A DNA stretch of 64,000 nt from Simplicispira sp. 125 (GCF_003096555.1 NZ_QEKM01000001.1:620001-684000), one strand, 5' to 3'. Numbered from the stretch's first letter, positions 39,064-53,356 are shown. The notes: generated by a model not told the origin, from the letters alone. A program made the numbers and translations.

Positions 39064-39321
39064 GTGAGCAATAAAGGTCAGCTTCTTCAAGACCCCTTTC
39101 TCAACGCCCTGCGCCGCGAGCATGTGCCGGTTTCCATCTATCTTGTCAACGGCATCAAGCTTCAGGGTCAGATCGAGTCTTTTGATCAGTATGTTGTGCT
39201 GCTGCGCAACACGGTGACTCAAATGGTCTACAAGCATGCCATTTCAACGATCGTACCCGGGCGGGCCGTCAATTTTTCTACAAGTGACGCTTCGGATGCA
39301 AACGCGAACCCAGATGCTTGA
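39064..39321 (+). CDS. hfq: RNA chaperone Hfq
   Basis: Sm-like hexameric RNA chaperone, 85 residues, that pairs small RNAs with mRNAs and affects mRNA decay. Sm1 is [20 protein letters not shown] with [20 protein letters not shown]. Sm2 is [15 protein letters not shown], including the YKH motif of the proximal RNA-binding face. The C-terminal tail is short ([16 protein letters not shown]). The start is GTG at 39064 with GGAGA 6-9 bases upstream; an upstream in-frame Met at 39025 lacks similarity. The hfq-hflX-hflK-hflC order is the conserved hfl cluster. Confidence 0.97.
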   Translation: MSNKGQLLQDPFLNALRREHVPVSIYLVNGIKLQGQIESFDQYVVLLRNTVTQMVYKHAISTIVPGRAVNFSTSDASDANANPDA

Positions 39322-39390
39322 TTTCGCACTTGATCTGCTCGATCGATCCTTCGGAAATGCGTTTCGATCGGCTGCCATATCCTCGCTGAT

Positions 39391-40569
39391 TTGAGCACTA
39401 CTGATACAACGGATCGCATGGCTGCCCCCGTCCTTCTGGTCGGGGTGGATCTCGGGCTTCCCCATTTTGATGCCGATTTGGAGGAGCTTGGCCTGCTTGC
39501 CCAGACGGCGGGGCTCACGCCTGTAGCCCGCTTAATCTGTAAACGCAAAGCGCCTGATGCTGCGCTCTTCGTAGGAAGTGGTAAAGCTGACGAAATTCGA
39601 ACTCTGGCCCAAATGCATGGTGCTGTGGAGGTGTTGTTTGATCAAGCACTCAGCCCGGCACAACAGCGCAATCTTGAGCGGAGTCTGGAACTGCCTGTTT
39701 ATGACAGAACGTTTCTGATCCTTGAAATATTCGCGCAACGTGCGCGCAGCCATGAAGGCAAGCTGCAAGTGGAGTTGGCACGGCTTCAATACCTCAGCAC
39801 GCGCTTGGTGCGGCGTTGGTCCCACCTGGAGCGTCAGACTGGAGGCGCTGGAGTTCGTGGGGGCCCGGGCGAGAAACAGATCGAGCTGGATCGTCGAATG
39901 ATCGATGAATCTATCAAAAGGATCAAAGAGCGCTTGGTCAAGGTCAAACGCCAGCGCACAACTCAGCGGCGTCAACGCGACCGCAAAGACACCTTCAACA
40001 TTTCCTTGGTGGGTTACACCAATGCAGGTAAGTCCACGCTGTTTAATGCGCTGGTGAAGGCGCGTGCTTATGCTGCAGATCAATTGTTTGCCACGCTTGA
40101 CACCACAACGCGCCAGTTGTATTTAGCAGAGGCACGTCGATCGGTGTCTTTGTCGGATACCGTGGGATTTATTCGTGATTTGCCGCATGGTTTGGTAGAT
40201 GCATTTCAGGCTACGCTTCAAGAAGCCATCGATGCCGACTTGTTGCTACATGTGGTGGATTCGGCCAATCCTCATTTTCCTGAGCAGATCGAGCAGGTGC
40301 AGAAAGTGCTCCATGAGATCGGCGCTGCGGATGTCCCGCAACTACTTGTGTTCAATAAGCTCGACGCCTTGGAGTTGCACAACCGTCCTGTACAGTTGAG
40401 CGACACCTTTGAAATTGATGGAAAGCAGATTCCGCGCATCTTCGTCAGTGCCCGTGGGGCGGAGGGTTTGGACACATTGCGTGCCCACCTTGCTGCTACT
40501 GTGATGAATGCGTATCCATTGGGTATGCACTCGGGATGTGATGTTCCTGTGGATGCGCAGGAACCTTGA
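39391..40569 (+). CDS. hflX: GTPase HflX
   Basis: Ribosome-binding GTPase, 392 residues, that splits stalled or hibernating ribosomes. The N-terminal HflX domain (VLLVGVDLGLPHFDADLEELGLLAQTAG, in part; FVGSGKADEIRTLAQMHG) precedes a helical linker with RRWSHLERQTGGAGVRGGPGE. The Obg-like G domain follows, with GYTNAGKSTLFNALV near residue 207 and DTVGFIRDLPHGLVDAF. The start is uncertain. TTG at 39391 gives MSTTDTTDRMAAP and ATG at 39418 gives MAAPVLLVGVD; neither has a clear ribosome site. I keep the longer form, which resembles N-termini I recall from related species. Confidence 0.95.
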   Translation: MSTTDTTDRMAAPVLLVGVDLGLPHFDADLEELGLLAQTAGLTPVARLICKRKAPDAALFVGSGKADEIRTLAQMHGAVEVLFDQALSPAQQRNLERSLELPVYDRTFLILEIFAQRARSHEGKLQVELARLQYLSTRLVRRWSHLERQTGGAGVRGGPGEKQIELDRRMIDESIKRIKERLVKVKRQRTTQRRQRDRKDTFNISLVGYTNAGKSTLFNALVKARAYAADQLFATLDTTTRQLYLAEARRSVSLSDTVGFIRDLPHGLVDAFQATLQEAIDADLLLHVVDSANPHFPEQIEQVQKVLHEIGAADVPQLLVFNKLDALELHNRPVQLSDTFEIDGKQIPRIFVSARGAEGLDTLRAHLAATVMNAYPLGMHSGCDVPVDAQEP

Positions 40570-40621
40570 TTGGGCACAATAGCCCGTGCACTCCAATTTT
40601 TGAAAACTAGAGAATTTGCGC

Positions 40622-41977
40622 ATGAATGCACCAAACAGTGCCCGCCGCTGGGCTCTCTTGCCTGCAAGTCTGCGAGGAATGTTCAATCTGAACGATCCTC
40701 GCTGGGGTCGAGGCGACGATAAATCAAACGATGACGCTCGGGACGATGGTGGGCGCCCGCCGCCCCAGTCTTCTGGGGGGCGGGATGATCGCAATCCCAA
40801 ACAAGGTGGGCAGCCTCCAGATCTGGATGAATTGTGGCGTGATCTAAACCGTAAGTTGTCTGGGTTCTTTGGTGGAAAGAATGGCGGCGGACGCGGCCCC
40901 GGTACGGGTGGTGGCGGGTACCAGCCTGACATGAAGAATGCAGGTGTCGGCGTTGGCTTGATTGCCGGGATTGCCGTTCTTATCTGGTTAGGAACAGGTT
41001 TTTTCATTGTGCAGGAAGGGCAGCAGGCCGTCATTACGCAATTTGGAAAATACAAAAGTACGGCAGGTGCTGGTTTCAACTGGCGACTTCCATATCCTGT
41101 TCAGCGACATGAACTGGTGTTTGTGACTCAAATTCGCTCAGTGGATGTAGGTCGTGACACGGTGATCAAGGCCACCGGTTTACGCGAATCAGCCATGCTG
41201 ACGGAAGATGAAAACATCGTTGAGATCAAGTTTGCCGTTCAGTACCGATTGAATGATGCGCGTGCTTGGTTGTTTGAGAGCAAGAACCCGGGGGATGCCG
41301 TTGTTCAGGCAGCCGAAACGGCGGTGCGCGAAGTTGTCGGGAAGATGAAAATGGATACTGCGCTTGCTGAAGAACGTGATCAGATTGCGCCGCGTGTGCG
41401 TGCTTTGATGCAAACCATTCTGGATCGTTACAAAGTGGGTGTCGAGGTGGTAGGCATCAACCTGCAACAAGGTGGTGTGAGGCCGCCGGAGCAGGTGCAA
41501 GCAGCATTTGATGATGTCTTGAAGGCCGGCCAGGAGCGCGAGCGGGCGAAGAACGAGGCACAAGCCTATGCCAATGATGTTGTGCCGCGTGCAGTGGGCT
41601 CGGCATCGCGTCTGAAAGAAGAAGCAGACGCTTATAAGGCGCGCATCGTTGCACAGGCCCAAGGTGACTCGCAGCGGTTCAGTGCGGTGCTGGCTGAGTA
41701 TCAGAAGGCACCACAAGTGACGCGCGACCGTATGTACCTGGACACCATGCAACAAATTTATAGCAGTGTTTCCAAGGTGCTCATAGATTCGCGCCAGGGT
41801 TCGAATCTGTTGTACTTACCACTCGACAAGATACTGCAAGGAGCGACTTCGACAGCAGGTCTGACGGATGTGCCCGCATCAACGGCACCAGCCGCCGTTC
41901 CGGCGATGCCACCCCCTTTGTCCAATGATGCCCGTGCGCGAGACACCAGCCGCACGCGTGATCGTGAATCGCGCTAG
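40622..41977 (+). CDS. hflK: FtsH protease modulator HflK
   Basis: SPFH/band-7 inner-membrane protein, 451 residues, that forms a large cage with HflC around the FtsH protease. The first about 95 residues are Gly/Pro/Asp-rich with FNLNDPRWGRGDD, typical of HflK. One transmembrane helix lies at about 105-125 (GLIAGIAVLIWLGTGFF). The band-7 domain has VQEGQQAVITQFGKY and NWRLPYPVQRHELV. A long coiled coil follows (RLKEEADAYKARIVAQAQGD). The ATG at 40622 is chosen; one at 40679 (MFNLNDPRW) is possible. hflC follows after 9 bp. Confidence 0.95.
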   Translation: MNAPNSARRWALLPASLRGMFNLNDPRWGRGDDKSNDDARDDGGRPPPQSSGGRDDRNPKQGGQPPDLDELWRDLNRKLSGFFGGKNGGGRGPGTGGGGYQPDMKNAGVGVGLIAGIAVLIWLGTGFFIVQEGQQAVITQFGKYKSTAGAGFNWRLPYPVQRHELVFVTQIRSVDVGRDTVIKATGLRESAMLTEDENIVEIKFAVQYRLNDARAWLFESKNPGDAVVQAAETAVREVVGKMKMDTALAEERDQIAPRVRALMQTILDRYKVGVEVVGINLQQGGVRPPEQVQAAFDDVLKAGQERERAKNEAQAYANDVVPRAVGSASRLKEEADAYKARIVAQAQGDSQRFSAVLAEYQKAPQVTRDRMYLDTMQQIYSSVSKVLIDSRQGSNLLYLPLDKILQGATSTAGLTDVPASTAPAAVPAMPPPLSNDARARDTSRTRDRESR

Positions 41978-41986
41978 GAGAGCCAA

Positions 41987-42895
41987 GTGAACAGGGTAGG
42001 ATTTTTTGCAACCTCCATACTGGTAGCGCTTGCGCTGCTGAGTTCGATGGTTTTTGTGGTCGATCAACGCCAGTTTGGCGTGCTCTATGCATTGGGGCAG
42101 ATCAAGGAAGTCATCACTGAGCCAGGCTTGAATTTCAAGCTGCCTCCGCCTTTCCAAAATGTGTCATACATCGACAAAAGGCTCTTGACGCTGGACAGCT
42201 CAGATACCGAGCCCATGTTGACGGCTGAAAAACAGCGCGTCGTGATTGACTGGTATGTTCGCTGGCGCATCTCAGAACCTTCGGAATACATCCGAAATGT
42301 GGGGCTGGATGAGAATTCAGGTGCTCTGCAGTTGAACCGCGTTGTGCGAAATGCATTTCAGGAAGAAATCAACAAAAGAACCGTTAAGGAACTGCTGTCT
42401 CTCAAGCGAGAGGCGCTGATGTCCGATGTTAAGCGCGAGGTTCTGGAGTCGGTGCGTGGAGCAAAGCCCTGGGGTGTTGACGTCGTAGACGTGCGGATCA
42501 CACGCGTGGACTATGTAGAGGCGATCACCGAGTCGGTATACCGGCGTATGGAGGCTGAGCGCAAGCGGGTCGCCAATGAGCTGCGTTCTACGGGGGCGGC
42601 AGAGGGTGAAAAAATCAGGGCTGATGCAGACCGGCAACGGGAAATCGCCATTGCCAATGCATATCGTGATGCTCAAAAGGTCAAAGGCGAAGGGGATGCG
42701 GAAGCTGCCCGCGTGTATGCAGAGGCCTTTGGACGTGATCCGCAGTTTGCGCAGTTCTACAGAAGCCTGGACGCCTACAAAGCCAGCTTTAACAAGAAAA
42801 GCGACGTCATGGTGCTCGATCCTGCCTCTTCAGAGTTCTTTAAGTCGTTGCGGGGGGCGGGTGCCGCCACTGCATCATCCAGTCCTCGTAAATAA
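41987..42895 (+). CDS. hflC: FtsH protease modulator HflC
   Basis: Partner of HflK, 302 residues, with an N-terminal signal anchor (GFFATSILVALALLSSMVFVV) and a periplasmic band-7 domain (VDQRQFGVLYALGQIKEV; PGLNFKLPPPFQNVSYID). A charged coiled coil follows (ERKRVANELRSTGAAEGEKI). It limits FtsH access to membrane substrates. The start is GTG at 41987 with a strong AGGAG 6-10 bases before it. The tight spacing to hflK marks one operon. The C-terminal end (FFKSLRGAGAATAS) is typical of HflC. Confidence 0.95.
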   Translation: MNRVGFFATSILVALALLSSMVFVVDQRQFGVLYALGQIKEVITEPGLNFKLPPPFQNVSYIDKRLLTLDSSDTEPMLTAEKQRVVIDWYVRWRISEPSEYIRNVGLDENSGALQLNRVVRNAFQEEINKRTVKELLSLKREALMSDVKREVLESVRGAKPWGVDVVDVRITRVDYVEAITESVYRRMEAERKRVANELRSTGAAEGEKIRADADRQREIAIANAYRDAQKVKGEGDAEAARVYAEAFGRDPQFAQFYRSLDAYKASFNKKSDVMVLDPASSEFFKSLRGAGAATASSSPRK

Positions 42896-42912
42896 TCCAG
42901 ACCTTCCGCTGC

Positions 42913-43101
42913 ATGGACTGGGGTGATGGTATCTGGGTTGCTGTTGGTCTGGTCTTTGTCATCGAGGGGCTTCTGCCTCTCGTGTCGCCTACCGGTTGGC
43001 GCCGCATGTTTGTTCAATTCATGCAGTTGCGCGATGGGCAGATCCGATTCATTGCGTTACTAGGCGTCGCCATTGGCGTGGCGATGCTTGTGCTAGCGTG
43101 A
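42913..43101 (+). CDS. DUF2065 small inner-membrane protein (YjeT-like)
   Basis: Membrane protein of 62 residues with two transmembrane helices (WVAVGLVFVIEGLLPLVSP and IRFIALLGVAIGVAMLVL) separated by a basic loop with GWRRMF. It matches the DUF2065 family (YjeT), which is nearly always encoded between hflC and hisZ or purA. Its function is unknown; the conserved place suggests a link with HflKC. It starts 17 bp after hflC at an ATG. Confidence 0.9.
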   Translation: MDWGDGIWVAVGLVFVIEGLLPLVSPTGWRRMFVQFMQLRDGQIRFIALLGVAIGVAMLVLA

Positions 43102-43185
43102 TGCAGGCGTGTTCAGAGGGGGGCCTGCTTCAACGTGTATTGCTCATGCCGGTAGAATCTCTTTTTTAACAGCGCCTCATATTTC

Positions 43186-44334
43186 ATGTCTGCTTGGGTC
43201 CTGCCGGATCATATTGCCGATGTACTGCCCTCAGAGGCCAGGCACATCGAAGAGCTGCGTCGAGGATTGCTCGATACTGCACGTAGCTATGGCTATGAGT
43301 TGGTAATGCCGCCGCTGCTGGAGCACCTGGAGTCTTTACTCACAGGCACCGGAGAGGCGCTCGATCTGCAAACTTTCAAATTGGTGGACCAAATTTCGGG
43401 GCGCATGCTGGGTTTGCGTGCCGACACCACACAGCAGGTCGCACGCATTGACGCGCATTTACTTAATCGTCGAGGCGTCGCTCGCCTTTGCTATTGCGGG
43501 CCCGTGTTGCACACTTGGCCGGATCGCCCGCATGCAACGCGTGAGCCTCTGCAGTTCGGCGCAGAAATCTATGGTCATGCAGGTCTTGAAGCTGATCTGG
43601 AGTCTTTGGAGTTGGCGCGCTCCTGTCTGGCTGTTGCGGGTGTGCGTGCGGCTACCGTCGACATGGCCGATGTTCGCATCGTGCGTAGCTTGTTGAATGG
43701 GGTGAATGCGTCTGCTGACTCTCTGCGACGTGTCTATGCCGCGTTGGCTGCCAAGGATGCCAGCGAGCTGTCTGCACTCACCCGCAATTTCCCTGATGCT
43801 TCCCGCGATGGGCTGCGTGCCTTGTTGAACTTGTATGGCGACCAGTCCGTTCTTCAAGAGGCGGAAAAGGCTCTCTCCGGTACACCTGGCATTGGTGCGC
43901 TGCTGTCCGATTTGCGCTGGCTTGCTGAGCGCCTAGATGGTGCACGTGTGACTTTTGACTTGTCCGATTTGCGCGGCTACTCCTACTACAGTGGGGCAAG
44001 ATTTGCCATTTACGCCGACGGTGCCAGTGACGCTTTGGTTCGTGGTGGGCGTTACGATGAAGTGGGGGCGGTATTCGGGCGCAATCGTCCGGCGGCCGGC
44101 TTCAGTCTGGATCTGAAGCAGTTGGTTAGTGCCGTGCCTGCTCGTGCACCTAAGTTGGCTATCCGGGTGGCCTGGAATGAAGCCAAAGATGTTCAAGCGG
44201 CCATTGCAGAACTTAGGCGCTGCGGTGAAACCGTCGTATGTGTTCTCCCTGGTCATGAGAGTGAAGTGAATGAGTTTCACTGTGACCGAGAACTTCTCAA
44301 GGAAGCAGGAAGTTGGACCGTCAGGTCTATTTGA
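43186..44334 (+). CDS. hisZ: ATP phosphoribosyltransferase regulatory subunit HisZ
   Basis: HisS-like protein of 382 residues without aminoacylation function. In bacteria with a short HisG it forms a hetero-octamer with it and gives histidine feedback control of the first step of histidine synthesis. Class II synthetase-like segments are seen: [46 protein letters not shown] and [28 protein letters not shown]. The C-terminal anticodon-binding domain of true HisS is replaced by a shorter ending. The true HisS is at 34421-35746, which supports the HisZ call. purA follows after 29 bp, the common hisZ-purA pairing. Confidence 0.95.
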   Translation: MSAWVLPDHIADVLPSEARHIEELRRGLLDTARSYGYELVMPPLLEHLESLLTGTGEALDLQTFKLVDQISGRMLGLRADTTQQVARIDAHLLNRRGVARLCYCGPVLHTWPDRPHATREPLQFGAEIYGHAGLEADLESLELARSCLAVAGVRAATVDMADVRIVRSLLNGVNASADSLRRVYAALAAKDASELSALTRNFPDASRDGLRALLNLYGDQSVLQEAEKALSGTPGIGALLSDLRWLAERLDGARVTFDLSDLRGYSYYSGARFAIYADGASDALVRGGRYDEVGAVFGRNRPAAGFSLDLKQLVSAVPARAPKLAIRVAWNEAKDVQAAIAELRRCGETVVCVLPGHESEVNEFHCDRELLKEAGSWTVRSI

Positions 44335-44351
44335 TGCCTTCAGACATTTGA

Positions 44352-45740
<1,389 letters not shown>

Positions 45741-45746
45741 GGGTAT

Positions 45747-45792
45747 TTCAGCCATGAGCGCTTATAAATAAAGCGTTAAAAGCTATCAATTT
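45747..45792 (-). repeat. Dispersed double-hairpin repeat, copy F
   Basis: In minus orientation: GATAGCTTTTAACGCTT-TATTTAT-AAGCGCTCATGGCTG. The second hairpin is intact and the first is only half present. It fills the gap between purA and the phosphoribosyltransferase, ending 2-3 bases before the TAGGAG ribosome site of the latter. Confidence 0.7.
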
Positions 45793-45802
45793 AGGAGTTG
45801 AG

Positions 45803-46327
45803 ATGTTGACCGAAGATGGCAAACACTTGTACGTCAGTTACGACGAGTACCACAGCCTCATTGAGAAACTGGCACTCCGGGTGCACCAGTCAGGTTGGCA
45901 ATTTGACACCATACTTTGTCTTGCTCGTGGGGGCTTGCGTCCTGGAGACATCCTGAGTCGGATTTTCAACAAGCCTCTGGCCATCATGTCGACCAGCTCC
46001 TATCGGGCAGAAGCCGGCACGGTACAAGGACATCTAGACCTTGCACGGTTTATCACCACGCCCAAAGGAGAGATTGCAGGGCGTGTCTTGCTCGTCGATG
46101 ACTTGGCCGATACTGGGTACACATTGCACGCGGTGATCGATATGCTCAAGACGAGCTACGATCCGATCACTGAGCTGCGAAGTGCAGTCATTTGGACAAA
46201 AGGTATGTCTACGTTTCAGCCAGACTATTCCGTAGAATTTTTGCCGACGAATCCATGGATTCACCAGCCCTTTGAGACATACGACAGTCTGAGCCCTGAG
46301 AAGCTGTTGGAGAAATGGCGTGTGTAG
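45803..46327 (+). CDS. Phosphoribosyltransferase (hypoxanthine/xanthine type)
   Basis: Type I phosphoribosyltransferase, 174 residues, likely salvaging a purine base with PRPP. The PRPP-binding signature is GRVLLVDDLADTGYTL (about residues 93-108). An N-terminal LCLARGGLRPGDILSRIF loop and a short C-terminal hood (FLPTNPWIHQPFETYD) resemble Gpt/Hpt-like enzymes. The base specificity is not readable from sequence. It follows purA, which fits purine salvage. TAGGAG lies 6-9 bases before the ATG at 45803. The region after it carries the rRNA promoters, with no clear terminator between. Confidence 0.9.
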   Translation: MLTEDGKHLYVSYDEYHSLIEKLALRVHQSGWQFDTILCLARGGLRPGDILSRIFNKPLAIMSTSSYRAEAGTVQGHLDLARFITTPKGEIAGRVLLVDDLADTGYTLHAVIDMLKTSYDPITELRSAVIWTKGMSTFQPDYSVEFLPTNPWIHQPFETYDSLSPEKLLEKWRV

Positions 46328-46891
46328 CAAAGAAGAGTAGGTTCTAGGAAAGTGAAGGGAAGTTCGGAATTTTGGTTTTACCCTCCCTTCTTGTGCTACA
46401 GTCGAGGGCTTCGCTGCACAGAAGTTCTTCCTAGGAAGAGCGACTAAGCCGATCTGGTCTGGGGGTTGAAGAGCCTGGGCTGAGATTGTTGAGAGGGGCG
46501 GATAAAAAATCTTCGGTTTTGCGTGGTGGGGAGTAAAAACCCGGTATACAATGCAAGGCTTCGCTGAACGGAAGTGCTGCTTGCGGTGCTGATGGGAAGT
46601 GAAAAGATGCAGGGGGTTGAAAGACCCCTTGTGTTGACAGGAAATAAAAAAACCTGTTATAATTTGAGGCTCTGCTGATCGCGGCGGAGTTGGCAAAAAC
46701 AAAGATGCAAATCTGGTTTTTGCGGGAACATTAAAAATATACAGCCGATAAGCGTGGGCGTTTGAAGCGAATTGCGAAGTTCTTTTGGAACTGAAGTCGC
46801 AAGACTTTAAACGCTCATGGAGATAGAAGTGAAGTTCACTTCAATTCCGTTTTTATGAGTGAAGTCGGAAGACTTTAAATTTATCAAGATC
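46328..46891 (+). promoter_or_regulatory. rRNA operon promoter and leader region
   Basis: This 564-bp gene-free stretch controls the rRNA operon. The strongest promoter is TTGACA (46634-46639), an 18-bp spacer and TATAAT (46658-46663). Two upstream segments repeat the start-site motif (G)AGGCTTCGCTGnnCnGAAG after TACAGT (46397-46402) and TATACAAT (46545-46552), which suggests three tandem promoters. A GGGG...CCCC hairpin lies at 46612-46629. The transcribed leader has GATAAGCGTGGGCGTT (46747-46762), which pairs with 48448-48463 beyond 16S as an RNase III stem. It also has two copies of TGAAGTCGnAAGACTTTAAA (46792-46811, 46860-46879). Confidence 0.8.
46634..46663 (+). promoter_or_regulatory. 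Main sigma-70 promoter of the rRNA operon
   Basis: Perfect consensus hexamers TTGACA and TATAAT are 18 bp apart. This lies about 230 bp before mature 16S and is followed by TTGAGGCTCTGCTGATCG. Confidence 0.85.
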
Positions 46892-48424
<1,533 letters not shown>

Positions 48425-48527
48425 CTGGAAAACTGCAGTTCTAATTGAACGCCCACACTTATCGGTTGTTGGAAAAAGTCGCTGCAAGCGCATATGTGAA
48501 AGCATGTGAGTGAGTAGAGGCAGGCCT

Positions 48528-48604
48528 GGGTCTGTAGCTCAGTTGGTTAGAGCACCGTCTTGATAAGGCGGGGGTCGGTGGTTCGAGACCACCCAGACCC
48601 ACCA
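48528..48604 (+). tRNA. tRNA-Ile (GAT)
   Basis: 77-nt cloverleaf GGGTCTGTAGCTCAGTTGG... with anticodon loop CTTGATAAG (GAT), TTCGAGA T-loop and encoded CCA. It lies in the 16S-23S spacer, as usual. Confidence 0.97.
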
Positions 48605-48643
48605 AGTGCTGCGGGCGACACGTGAGAAGACAATGCGGTTCCT

Positions 48644-48719
48644 GGGGGATTAGCTCAGCTGGGAGAGCACCTGCTTTGCAAGCAGGGGGTCGTCGGTTCG
48701 ATCCCGTCATCCTCCACCA
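48644..48719 (+). tRNA. tRNA-Ala (TGC)
   Basis: 76-nt cloverleaf GGGGGATTAGCTCAGCTGG... with anticodon TGC in CTTTGCAAG, T-loop TTCGATC and encoded CCA. It is the second spacer tRNA. Confidence 0.97.
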
Positions 48720-49073
48720 ACATCCAAAGTTGCACAAGGCAGTGCAGCAAATCAACACCAAAGCAGCTTTGCAAAAGGCTGTTTTGTTGTTGATCGAGAT
48801 AGTTCGATCAATCGGCTGTTCTTTAAAAATTCATAGAGTCGAATCAGCGTTGCTGATGGAAAGCATCGAAAGATGCACCGTGCCATCAGCAACATGAAAT
48901 TTGATTGCGTCAACACGAATGAAACTTTGTTTTATTCAAGTAATGACGAATTGTTCTCTAGGTAGCAATACCGAAGAAACATTCATATTACGGCATAACG
49001 CGCAAGGTGAAAGACCTTGCAAGTCCTTGAAAAATTAGATGGAGATGTTTCGCAAGAGACGTCAAAGTTATAG
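48720..49073 (+). other. 16S-23S spacer after tRNA-Ala, with boxA and processing stems
   Basis: The 354-bp stretch has no gene. CTGTTCTTTAAA (48817-48828) is a boxA-type antitermination site. GTTGCTGATGG (48849-48859) pairs with CCATCAGCAAC (48883-48893) around an inner GCATC-GAAA-GATGC stem. GCAAGGTGAAAGACCTTGC (49002-49020) is another hairpin. GTCAAAGTTATAGGGTCAAG (49061-49080) pairs with 51945-51964 to form the 23S processing stem. Confidence 0.8.
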
Positions 49074-51953
<2,880 letters not shown>

Positions 51954-52073
51954 ATAACTTTGATCTCTCCAGATCAGGGATGTTATGCCAAGTTGTCGCA
52001 ATCAAAATATAAGCTGATTCCAAACTCTATGAATTCGCCAGGCAGTCCTCAAAAACTGCCCAGCACCAAGTTA

Positions 52074-52189
52074 TGCCTGATGACCATAGCAAGTTGGTAC
52101 CACTCCTTCCCATCCCGAACAGGACCGTGAAACGACTTTGCGCCGATGATAGTGCGGGTTCCCGTGTGAAAGTAGGTCATCGTCAGGCT
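52074..52189 (+). rRNA. rrf: 5S ribosomal RNA
   Basis: About 116 bp from TGCCTGATGACCATAGCAAG to GGTCATCGTCAGGCT. The ends pair, and the core CCCATCCCGAACAGGACCGTG with GAAACGACTTTGCGCCGATG is a clear 5S. Confidence 0.97.
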
Positions 52190-52202
52190 CTTACAGCGCA
52201 GC

Positions 52203-52240
52203 AACGCCCCTCTCAGCAATGAGCGGGGCGTTCCTGTTTC
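52203..52240 (+). terminator. Terminator of the rRNA operon
   Basis: AACGCCCC (52203-52210) pairs with GGGGCGTT (52225-52232), with TCTCA/TGAG extending the stem into the loop. TCCTGTTTCTG follows. It lies 14 bp after 5S. Confidence 0.9.
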
Positions 52241-52304
52241 TGGGATCGGCCTTGGCGGTCTTCAAAAAATCTTTTGCAACTTTTCTGGCAAGGAATTTTT
52301 GCGC

Positions 52305-52310
52305 TATAAT
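52305..52310 (+). promoter_or_regulatory. Candidate -10 element for tRNA-Gly
   Basis: A perfect TATAAT lies about 54 bp before tRNA-Gly. The best -35 at 16-bp spacing is TTCTGG (52283-52288), which is weak, so only the -10 is convincing. Confidence 0.5.
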
Positions 52311-52363
52311 ATGAGACTTGCCGAAAAGCACTGTGGTATTTAAACAGTGCACATAGGTTAAAT

Positions 52364-52439
52364 GCGGGAATAGCTCAGTTGGTAGAGCGCAACCTTGCCA
52401 AGGTTGAGGTCGAGAGTTCGAGACTCTTTTCCCGCTCCA
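52364..52439 (+). tRNA. tRNA-Gly (GCC)
   Basis: 76-nt cloverleaf GCGGGAATAGCTCAGTTGG... with anticodon GCC in CTTGCCAAG, T-loop TTCGAGA and encoded CCA. Confidence 0.97.
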
Positions 52440-52444
52440 GTTTT

Positions 52445-52475
52445 AAAAGGGAAGCTTCGGCTTCCCTTTTCTATT
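52445..52475 (+). terminator. Terminator after tRNA-Gly
   Basis: AAAAGGGAAGC-TTCG-GCTTCCCTTTT is a perfect 11-bp stem with a UUCG tetraloop and T-tract. tRNA-Leu beyond it therefore probably has its own promoter. Confidence 0.93.
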
Positions 52476-52561
52476 TGGTGCAAGGGCTCATGGCATCGCG
52501 CCGAGGCATTGTGTATGTGCGAAACCGGGGGTACGCTGTCACCGGTGCTGTGCAGCGGCAG

Positions 52562-52653
52562 GCCCCGATGGTGAAATTGGTAGACACTGCGGACTTAAAA
52601 TCCGCCGCTTCCTGAAAAGGGGCGTGCCGGTTCGATCCCGGCTCGGGGCACCA
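52562..52653 (+). tRNA. tRNA-Leu (TAA)
   Basis: 92-nt type II tRNA: GCCCCGATGGTGAAATTGG..., anticodon TAA in the loop CTTAAAA, a long variable arm, T-loop TTCGATC and encoded CCA. A faint promoter TTGTGT-17-TACGCT lies at 52509-52537. Confidence 0.96.
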
Positions 52654-52669
52654 CCATTACTATTTAGTC

Positions 52670-53302
52670 ATGTCACATTACAACGCTCCATTCGAAATCC
52701 ATGTCCATGGTCAGGTTACGCTGCGTGCTGATACAGGGTATGAGCAGTTGCAGGAGGCTCTCAAACCCCTCTGGAAGTATGCCGGGGCCCGTTCCTTGGC
52801 CGACGGGGCTGCCAGCGTGTACGAGGAAGAGCCAGGCATCCAATTCGACGCAAAGGGCCACATGCTTCAGATGTGCTGGACGGTGCGCGGGGATGAGGAT
52901 TTTCGCCAGTCTCTGGATGAAATGTGCATGAACCTGAACGACCTCGCTGAGCAAGGTGCGGCCGTTGAGGTTACTTTTTACGATGTGGACTTTGACGAAG
53001 ATGAGGCCGATGAGGGCTCGGAATCACGCGATGATTTCATCATGCTGTTTGTGGGGCCGACGCCTGCGGCCATCATGCAGGTACAGCGCGATCTGTTGGT
53101 GCAAGATGTGATTAACATGATGGAGCGTCATTTTGATGGCTCCGAACTGGGTGGTGTGGTGGCTGAGATCGACAAGCTGTTCAGCCAGCGCTTTGATGCC
53201 TTGGTGAATTCACTGGAGATCGGCAAGCCTCCGCGTGGCCCTGGTGGTTCCGGTGGCGGGCATGGCAGTGGAGGCGGCCGCCGTCCACGCCATCTGCATT
53301 AA
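52670..53302 (+). CDS. Conserved hypothetical protein (DUF6806-like)
   Basis: Protein of 210 residues with no signal peptide or membrane segment. I do not recognise a function. It resembles proteins annotated only as DUF6806 in Burkholderiales, but that match is from memory. It starts MSHYNAPFEIHVHGQVTLR. The middle is acidic (DVDFDEDEADEGSES) with a preceding strand VEVTFYDVDF. A likely helical region follows (PTPAAIMQVQRDLLVQDVINMMERHF). The last 25 residues are Gly/Pro/Arg/His-rich (GGSGGGHGSGGGRRPRH), so probably disordered or metal-binding. It starts 16 bp after tRNA-Leu, so it may be read through from the tRNA promoter. The metalloprotein gene follows 54 bp later. Confidence 0.8.
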   Translation: MSHYNAPFEIHVHGQVTLRADTGYEQLQEALKPLWKYAGARSLADGAASVYEEEPGIQFDAKGHMLQMCWTVRGDEDFRQSLDEMCMNLNDLAEQGAAVEVTFYDVDFDEDEADEGSESRDDFIMLFVGPTPAAIMQVQRDLLVQDVINMMERHFDGSELGGVVAEIDKLFSQRFDALVNSLEIGKPPRGPGGSGGGHGSGGGRRPRHLH

Positions 53303-53356
53303 TGGTCGTTTGAACGAATCGCTCTGGCGCCACAGCCAGGGCGCGCAGCACACGCC

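Noticed and set aside
52440..52561. Possible tRNA-Cys between tRNA-Gly and tRNA-Leu
   Set aside because: A Gly-Cys-Leu cluster is common in related bacteria, but no cloverleaf with a GCA anticodon is present here.
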